Origin: Porphyromonas uenonis DSM 23387 = JCM 13868
GTDB lineage: Bacteria; Bacteroidota; Bacteroidia; Bacteroidales; Porphyromonadaceae
Reading direction: 5' to 3'
DNA: 64,000 nt
Assembly: GCF_000482365.1 (NCBI RefSeq)
Contig: NZ_KI535308.1
Location: 220,323-284,322, forward strand
The notes under the pieces are model-generated. The model did no database searches, was not told the DNA's origin, and saw only the letters and a list, made by a program, of their open reading frames with translations. Of this stretch, positions 58,785 through 64,000 are shown piece by piece (the first letter of the stretch is position 1; the number at the start of each line of letters is the position of its first letter). A program made the translations under genes and the position numbers.

Positions 58785-58826
58785 CAACAATTCGTGGATA
58801 GCGACTCACAACGCTGACTTCACGCC

Positions 58827-59179
58827 AGGGCTGACGCAGTATAACCAGCCGTCTAGGAGCGGCGCATGACGATAGCTAGGGATAGACCGTTCGATTATCA
58901 CTACAAAGTGGCTACGGAACCTCTCTGATCACGCCTTCCTCCCGAAGAATGGAATTCCTACCTAAGAATTTGCCCAATAGCTACCTAGGAATTTGCCCAA
59001 TTCCTACCTAGGAAATAAAAAATTCTTCGGAGGAATCAAATGAAACTTCGGAGGAATCAAAAAATAAGTCCGAAGAATTGCCCATTTCCTAGGTAGCAAA
59101 TCAAAAATATCTACGGAGGAATTTGGGCAATTCCTAGGTAGGAAATGAAACGAACTCATTTTTATCATACGTCAGCCCT
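58827..59179 (+). repeat. Phased palindrome array D with inverted ends (BrickBuilt-like, 353 bp)
   Basis: Left AGGGCTGACGCA (58827-58838) and right TACGTCAGCCCT (59168-59179) form imperfect inverted ends. Nine palindromic units begin near 58954, 58977, 59000, 59022, 59043, 59064, 59084, 59107 and 59130, spaced 20-23 bp. The central two are CTTCGGAGGAATC type; the outer ones are CCTACCTAGGAAT or CCTAGGTAGGAAAT. Sits between divergent ugd and the LRR gene, and includes no ORF. Confidence 0.88.
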
Positions 59180-59221
59180 ACGTTGGGATCTGCCAAGGCA
59201 TATAGAATTCGAAGCTTTTTG

Positions 59222-59229
59222 TACTTTTG
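59222..59229 (+). promoter_or_regulatory. -7 element for the InlJ-like gene
   Basis: TACTTTTG fits TAnnTTTG. The leader to 59398 would be about 165 nt and holds GTGAGCG / CGCTCAC and CTCAG / CTGAG hairpins. The -33 is not recognisable. Confidence 0.5.
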
Positions 59230-59397
59230 CACTCGGGAATGACTAGTCATGTGTTTGTGTGGGTGGTTTGACCCTCAGCTCTCTGCTATCACTCTGAGGC
59301 AGGCGCTGGTCGTCTACAACCGTAACCTTTGTGAGCGGGCTCGCGTGCACGCTCACCGGTGTGTGGACTCGTAAATCTATAATCTCAAACTTATAAT

Positions 59398-60810
59398 ATG
59401 AAGCAAAGTAATCAACAGATCTTTCTCCACGCCCTCGGGGTGTCTTTCTTTCTCGTGATGCTCTGGTCATCACTGACTCTGTCTGCTCAGCAGACGGATA
59501 CTTACATTACGCTGACAACCTCTCATAAGGAGGGCGAAATGATTGAAATCGGGTTCCTTGCCAAGGACATCAACAAGGTGTCTATTGACGGCATCAAGGA
59601 GCAGCCCTCTAGGTCAGGCTCTAGTACTCCTGTTAAATACACGCTAACTAAGCAGACGCTGACGATACAAGGTGAGCTCACTCTACTCTTCGTATCAGAT
59701 GCCATGCTGACTCAGCTAGACATCACACACATGCCTTCGCTAGAAACGCTCAACTGCGCTCGCAACAGGCTCACCTCTCTAGACTTGTCTCGTAGTGTGG
59801 CTCTAAAGGAGCTCCACTGCTTACACAATAATATCACGGAGCTCAAGGGTCTCGCATCAGCTCAACAGATTAAGACGCTCCTCTGCCAGGAGAATGCTCT
59901 TAGTACCCTAGATTTATCTCAAATGACAAAGCTGGAGCACCTTGACTGTTCAAAAAATCGCATCGCCTCGCTAGATCTCTCTAATGCGACGGCTATAAAA
60001 AACCTTACCTGTGTTGAGAATAATATCACCTCCCTAGATCTGTCTCAGACGAAGCAACTAGCTTTTTTAGATTGCTCTGCCAATAAGTTGACGGCTTTAG
60101 ACCTATCCAACCTGAGCCACCTAAATGATGTCAACTGTGCTGGCAATCAGATAAGAGGGAAGGCTATGACACAGTTGATGAATAGGCTACCAGCACCTAA
60201 AGATGGCGGTTGGCTAACCCTAGTGACAAACAGTAAGGATGACGAAGACAACATCGCCACAAAGGAGGATGTAGCTACTGCGATCACGCGCAGATGGAAG
60301 GTGATAGATGACCAGCAAGATGACTACAAGGGTGTTGATGCCTACGCAGTAACACTCGTCACTGGCGATGGGGGTACAGCAAAGGTGCAGGAAGATGTGG
60401 AACTCTCCAAGGTGCCCGAAGGTCTCAAGCTAACGATCATCGCTACCCCGCAGACGGGCTTTGAGCTGGACAAGATCATGGCGGGAAGCGAGGACATCAC
60501 GACGAGCAAGCAATTTGTCGTCAAGCAAGCTACCGAGGTCCAAGTCTTTTTCAAGAAGAGCACTGCCATCACTGACGTAGCTAGTACACAGTTGCAGATT
60601 TATCCCAATCCCACGGCTCAGGAGCTACACATCGCAGGTGTTGCGCCACATTTGCCACTGACGCTATACAATGTAGGGGGCGAGGCTTCGGCAGTCGCTA
60701 GGTCAGACTCGCAGGGCGTGGCTGAGATGGACTTGAGCCATCTGCCAGCAGGGATCTACCTACTCCAGATCTCAGGAGAGTTGCATCGCATCGTACTCCA
60801 GAATCGCTAA
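59398..60810 (+). CDS. InlJ-like secreted leucine-rich repeat protein with type IX sorting domain
   Basis: 470 residues. Signal peptide to SLTLSAQ. About eight 21-residue LRRs (about residues 100-250) of the form LEHLDCSKNRIASLDLSNAT with a ladder of Cys at the start of the repeats (LNCARN, LHCLHN, LLCQEN, LDCSKN, LTCVEN, LDCSAN, VNCAGN). This Cys-ladder is typical of Internalin-J-type proteins, and P. gingivalis InlJ has the same design and size. A spacer domain (about 255-385) and a type IX sorting domain with LQIYPNPTAQELHI (about 400) and LPAGIYLLQIS close the protein. Expected on the outer surface, involved in adhesion or biofilm structure. Transcription ends at the hairpin 60835-60869. 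Confidence 0.9.
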   Translation: MKQSNQQIFLHALGVSFFLVMLWSSLTLSAQQTDTYITLTTSHKEGEMIEIGFLAKDINKVSIDGIKEQPSRSGSSTPVKYTLTKQTLTIQGELTLLFVSDAMLTQLDITHMPSLETLNCARNRLTSLDLSRSVALKELHCLHNNITELKGLASAQQIKTLLCQENALSTLDLSQMTKLEHLDCSKNRIASLDLSNATAIKNLTCVENNITSLDLSQTKQLAFLDCSANKLTALDLSNLSHLNDVNCAGNQIRGKAMTQLMNRLPAPKDGGWLTLVTNSKDDEDNIATKEDVATAITRRWKVIDDQQDDYKGVDAYAVTLVTGDGGTAKVQEDVELSKVPEGLKLTIIATPQTGFELDKIMAGSEDITTSKQFVVKQATEVQVFFKKSTAITDVASTQLQIYPNPTAQELHIAGVAPHLPLTLYNVGGEASAVARSDSQGVAEMDLSHLPAGIYLLQISGELHRIVLQNR

Positions 60811-60834
60811 GCGACTACACTAACCCACGTAAAG

Positions 60835-60875
60835 AGAGGAGACGACCAACCAGTGTGGCCGTCTCCTCTTGCTTT
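60835..60875 (+). terminator. Terminator between the InlJ-like gene and the convergent barrel gene
   Basis: AGAGGAGACG (60835-60844) and CGTCTCCTCT (60860-60869), then TGCTTTT. Same stem as at 44902-44935. Could serve both strands. Confidence 0.85.
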
Positions 60876-60925
60876 TATGCAGGGATCTTATGGATCCCTA
60901 GTGTCCATTTCGCTAGAGCAGGGTA

Positions 60926-63505
60926 TCAGATGCCGAAGCGGTCGGTCGAGAGCTGTGTGGGTTCCTTCGTCTGCACCTTGTCAAAGCTACCGAAGGTGTA
61001 GCTCAGATGAACTGAGAAGCGGGTATTGTAGCGTGAGGGTCGGAAGTCCACCTGATGGATGCCGTAGTTGACTCGCACCCGAGGCACACCCGCATTGAGG
61101 AGGTCGTCCCCTCGCAGGGTGAGGCTCCACTTCTTATCCTGGCTGGTCCACTTAGCACGACAAGCGATGTTGTATATATCGCCTAGACTATAGTAGCCCT
61201 GTATGGCTCCATGCAGATAGCTTCCGTCTAGCCCGATGGTGATATTGTGCTTTTGGCTGAGCCTAAACTCATTAGAGAGGGCGACATAGTACATAGGCTT
61301 GGTGCACTGATAGGTCGGCTCGTAGGGGATCTCTAGCTTGACCGAGTTAAGCTGACCATTGAGGGTCAGGCGCGCGTTCCACCACTTGGTCTGAGGCAGT
61401 GGCACGACAGCTCCGATACTAGCATTACTGGCATAGTGCCAGTTCCACGTTTTGTAGACTATACGACTCCTATAGGGGTCTAGGTACATCTGCTGCTCGA
61501 AGCGATGAGGCTGATAGTAACCGCTCAAGAAGAAGACATACCGCTGCTTGAAGATGTAGTTCACCTGTCCACTGTACGTCACGTAAGGCCTAATCTGTGG
61601 ATTACCCTCCCAGAGCTGATAGCGATCATCCGCCCGTGAGAAGGGTTCACGCTCCCAATAGCTCGGATCCCTCTTGCTGGACTGAATATTCACCTGTAGG
61701 ACATGATTGGGATTGCGTGCATAGCTGAGACTCGCCTGCGGTATAATCTGAAAGGTCTCATCCGCACCTATATAGTTGGCGTAGTCTCCGATTAAAGTTA
61801 GCCCGAGGCTTAGCCCATTCTTAAACTGCTTTTTACCGCCTATATAGAGGTCCGCCAGTAGCTCTTTACTGGTTCCTGACACTGCGTCGTTTGGCACCTC
61901 CCGACCATTTCGCCAAAGGTAGGTTTGTCCATTGATCGTCTTGGAGTAGGAGACCTTGGAGCCGTACGACAGACCCCAGCCACCATCCCAGCTATGACTA
62001 TTGTCGATATGCCCGCCCCACACCTGCGAGAGCTGATCGCTCGTATAGCTCGTAGCATAAGGTGAGCGAGGAGACTGCTCCATACCATAGAGCACCTCTC
62101 TGTGATCCCGATAGTGCGTGTAGAAGAGACCCGCCAGCAAGTTGCCACCCAACCTATAGTTTATGGCGACGTGATGCGTATTATCATTGCCTTTATTGAG
62201 CGACTCTAGAGGTTCACGCTCCTTTTGGTTGACTTGGTATCGGTTCGTACCCTCGGGAGGGGTCAAGCTCCCGTAGTAGTCAACGGATAGCGCATGCCGC
62301 CCGAACTTATACCCCAGCTCGGCAAAGAGGGTGTGCTTGTTATAGTTCGTGTAGCCGCTGTTTTCTATCTCAAGCCCCTTGGTATAGCGACCAAAGGGGG
62401 CTATGTCGTAGATTAAGTCGCTTCGGATTTTACCTAGACTAGCCCTATAATTGGCAGTGACGGAGAAGCCATTGGGAGCGGAGTAGTTGACACTACCACC
62501 CGCAGCGTAGTTGCTGTAGTACTTATTGCTATACTCGGTAAAGAGCTGACCAGAGGTGCCACCCAGAGAGCTGCCCGCAGCTTGCCCCTTGAAGACCACA
62601 TTGATCGAAGCACCCTTAGCCCGATAACGGGCAATGGGAGTATAGGAGATCTCCACACTAGCGACCATCTCTCGGGGAATGCTCTTGAGGCGCTCCAGCA
62701 GCATATCCTGAGGAACATTCGAGGGCTGACCATTGAAGACCAAGGTATACCCATTGGTCCCCACGAGCGTCGGGACATCGCCCTGCATCGACATCCCAGG
62801 GAGCTGACCCAGCATCTCATAAGCGGTCGTGACGGAGCTATGCGCAAAGAGCTGATCAATATCGTAGCTCGGAGTGGTTCCATCGACGAGCTTCATAAGC
62901 GGACGCTCCGCCTTGACCACCACTTCGCCCAGTTCACCAGTCGCTTGATCCATATAGAGCACGTCAGGCAGCGGAGCGTCAAGGCTCACGCGAAGGGTCT
63001 GATACGCGAGATGGTTAACCTGAAGCCAATGCGCCCCCGCTCCCGAAAGCTCGAAGGTTCCCCCATCGCTCGAAAGCGTCGTGGAGACCACCGTCGAATC
63101 TGCCGAAAGCAATATGACAGTCGCCATAGAGATAGGCTCCTGGGTCATCCTATCTCTGAGCTGCCCGCGGTAAATCTCTCCCTGCTGCGTGCGCTGCGTC
63201 TGGGACTGTGCGCTCGGAGACTGGAGCTGTGCATCCTGAGATTGGAGCTGTGCATCCTGAGATTGGAGCTGTGCGTTTTGAGATCGCAGTGATTGCTGAG
63301 CTTGCTCTTTGACGGTTTGTCCGCTGAGGCTCTCTTGAAGCATCTTTCCGCTAAGGCTCTCTTGAAGCGTCTCTCCGCTGAGGCTCTCTTGAAGCATCTT
63401 TCCGCTAAGGCTCTCTTGAAGCGTCTCTCCGCTGAGGCTATGGGTGAGCATCAAGCTAACTACAACCAATATCGCGAGAAGTCCGCTCGTTCTTCCTAAC
63501 ATCAT
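60926..63505 (-). CDS. Outer-membrane beta-barrel family protein with repetitive N-terminus
   Basis: 859 residues. After a signal-like segment (LLAILVVVSLMLTHS) come about five nine-residue repeats SGETLQESL / SGKMLQESL (residues about 24-68), then seven-residue SQDAQLQ repeats (about 72-100). A carboxypeptidase-regulatory-like domain follows (GQLRDRMTQEPISMATVILL), then a plug-like region (LFAHSSVTTAYEMLGQLPGM) and a long beta-barrel (PF14905 type). No TonB box is obvious. It resembles TonB-dependent receptor relatives without a clear lipoprotein partner in the neighbourhood. Convergent with the InlJ-like gene. Repeat number could vary among strains and so change the surface-exposed or periplasmic linker length. 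Confidence 0.85.
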   Translation of the reverse strand: MMLGRTSGLLAILVVVSLMLTHSLSGETLQESLSGKMLQESLSGETLQESLSGKMLQESLSGQTVKEQAQQSLRSQNAQLQSQDAQLQSQDAQLQSPSAQSQTQRTQQGEIYRGQLRDRMTQEPISMATVILLSADSTVVSTTLSSDGGTFELSGAGAHWLQVNHLAYQTLRVSLDAPLPDVLYMDQATGELGEVVVKAERPLMKLVDGTTPSYDIDQLFAHSSVTTAYEMLGQLPGMSMQGDVPTLVGTNGYTLVFNGQPSNVPQDMLLERLKSIPREMVASVEISYTPIARYRAKGASINVVFKGQAAGSSLGGTSGQLFTEYSNKYYSNYAAGGSVNYSAPNGFSVTANYRASLGKIRSDLIYDIAPFGRYTKGLEIENSGYTNYNKHTLFAELGYKFGRHALSVDYYGSLTPPEGTNRYQVNQKEREPLESLNKGNDNTHHVAINYRLGGNLLAGLFYTHYRDHREVLYGMEQSPRSPYATSYTSDQLSQVWGGHIDNSHSWDGGWGLSYGSKVSYSKTINGQTYLWRNGREVPNDAVSGTSKELLADLYIGGKKQFKNGLSLGLTLIGDYANYIGADETFQIIPQASLSYARNPNHVLQVNIQSSKRDPSYWEREPFSRADDRYQLWEGNPQIRPYVTYSGQVNYIFKQRYVFFLSGYYQPHRFEQQMYLDPYRSRIVYKTWNWHYASNASIGAVVPLPQTKWWNARLTLNGQLNSVKLEIPYEPTYQCTKPMYYVALSNEFRLSQKHNITIGLDGSYLHGAIQGYYSLGDIYNIACRAKWTSQDKKWSLTLRGDDLLNAGVPRVRVNYGIHQVDFRPSRYNTRFSVHLSYTFGSFDKVQTKEPTQLSTDRFGI
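63211..63436 (-). repeat. Two in-frame minisatellites in the barrel gene
   Basis: A 21-bp unit (TGGAGCTGTGC..) recurs at 63222, 63243 and 63264. A 27-bp unit (GCTCTCTTGAAG..) starts at 63329, 63356, 63383 and 63410, alternating CATCTTTCCGCTAAG and CGTCTCTCCGCTGAG. Both are multiples of 3, so gain or loss keeps the frame. Confidence 0.95.
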
Positions 63506-63550
63506 AGCTCTTTTTGTCTGTTTGTCTGTATGTTACTGCGCTGCTTGTCG

Positions 63551-63583
63551 CAAAGGTACTTTTTTTTTAGATGCGCAAGCCAA
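63551..63583 (-). promoter_or_regulatory. Promoter of the barrel gene with an A9 tract in the spacer
   Basis: Minus-strand TACCTTTG (63558-63551). TTG candidates at 63578-63576 (spacer 17) and 63583-63581 (spacer 22) flank a run of nine A (plus-strand T at 63560-63568). Slippage there would change the spacer toward or away from the optimum. Confidence 0.6.
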
Positions 63584-63628
63584 CACTGAGACCCGTAAAT
63601 TCAACTCCGAAAATCTCACGAGTAACCC

Positions 63629-63676
63629 GATGAGACGAATAGGATGATGAGACGAATAGGATGATGAGACGAATAG
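63629..63676 (+). repeat. 17-bp tandem repeat
   Basis: GATGAGACGAATAG starts at 63629, 63646 and 63663. The GAGACGA(A/G)TAG core resembles the end of the larger unit that follows. Confidence 0.9.
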
Positions 63677-63681
63677 CGAAA

Positions 63682-64000
63682 TGTAGGGACGCACGATCCG
63701 TGCGTCCGTTCCCGTTAAAGCGAGACGAGTAGCCACCTGTAGGGACGCACGGCTCGTGTCTAGCGGGAGTGCGTCCGTTGTATCAAAGGTTACACAGCAC
63801 CCGTTCCCGTCAAAGCGAGACCTGTAGCGAAGCTCCGACGTGTAACCGCTGTAGGGACGCACGATCCGTGCGTCCGTTCCCGTTAAAGCGAGACGAGTAG
63901 CCACCTGTAGGGACGCACGGCTCGTGTCTAGCAGAAGAGCGCCCGTTGTGTCAAAGGTTACAGCACCCGTTCCCGTCAAAGCGAGACGAGTAGCCTCCTG
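63682..64000 (+). repeat. 168-bp tandem repeat, continuing past the window
   Basis: TGTAGGGACGCACG starts at 63682, 63738, 63850 and 63906, so a 168-bp unit built of 56- and 112-bp parts. It holds perfect hairpins GGACGCACG-ATC-CGTGCGTCC and the segment CGTTCCCGT(T/C)AAAGCGAGAC. Two nearly full copies are visible. Noncoding; a frame crossing it is not a gene. The 63506-63628 stretch before it holds only the barrel promoter. Confidence 0.92.

Noticed and set aside
59243..59473. Minus-strand frame before the InlJ-like gene
   Set aside because: It overlaps the signal peptide region of a well-supported gene and the structured leader.
63533..63979. 148-codon minus-strand frame at the window end
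   Set aside because: It reads through the 168-bp tandem repeat, giving duplicated peptide blocks, and has no signal or family resemblance.

Overview
The window reads as a chromosomal segment of a Porphyromonas species (Bacteroidota, black-pigmented anaerobe), probably of the P. asaccharolytica / P. uenonis type rather than P. gingivalis. The reasons are a full fimA-fimE type V fimbrial operon with a recognisable FimA, several proteins with type IX secretion C-terminal domains, Bacteroidota promoters (TAnnTTTG at -7, TTG at -33), the DUF3078, DUF4286, DUF3575 and DUF3868 families, and fermentation genes (GDH, CoA-transferase, Fe-ADH). The species is inference; I could not run a search.

Layout. 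1-2333: end of a patatin-like lipase gene and a GH13 alpha-amylase family gene. 2336-3862: a palindrome-array element broken by a small MITE, then an intact IS30 element. 3999-11538: nfnA-nfnB (electron-bifurcating transhydrogenase type), a priA whose helicase motifs are all degraded, a DUF3078 outer-membrane protein and tgt. 11758-25069: a one-protein hybrid two-component regulator followed by the fimbrial operon (DUF3575, DUF3868, fimA, fimB, fimC, fimD, fimE). Three phased 16-bp repeats sit just upstream of the operon promoter and may be the regulator's operator. 25667-29454: DUF4286-ruvC, an alpha/beta hydrolase and a BspA-type LRR protein. 29565-38440: a cobalamin riboswitch driving two type IX-secreted surface proteins, the second of 2446 residues with CUB-like modules, a beta-helix and a DUF4465 domain. 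38968-44878: phosphohexomutase, a TPR protein, pgk and a GNAT acetyltransferase. 45153-48662 (minus): a paired half-size ABC exporter. 49304-50641: gdhA. 50969-58742 (minus): ung, a CoA-transferase, an iron alcohol dehydrogenase, ppx-ppk and ugd. 59398-63505: an InlJ-like secreted LRR protein and, convergent to it, an outer-membrane beta-barrel protein with in-frame minisatellites. The window ends in a 168-bp tandem repeat.

Non-coding structure is a major part of this window. Seven intergenic regions hold arrays of about 16-bp imperfect palindromes repeated every 21-23 bp. Some are bounded by inverted ends (AGGGCTGACGCATGA type), which resembles the BrickBuilt MITEs described from P. gingivalis. 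One array carries an inserted second MITE (ends GAGACTGTTG), and a second copy of that MITE lies beside ung.

Most notable for follow-up: the corrinoid-riboswitch / type IX secretion locus, the self-contained fimbrial regulator with its putative operator, the helicase-dead PriA, and the phased palindrome arrays. No tRNA, rRNA or CRISPR array was seen.
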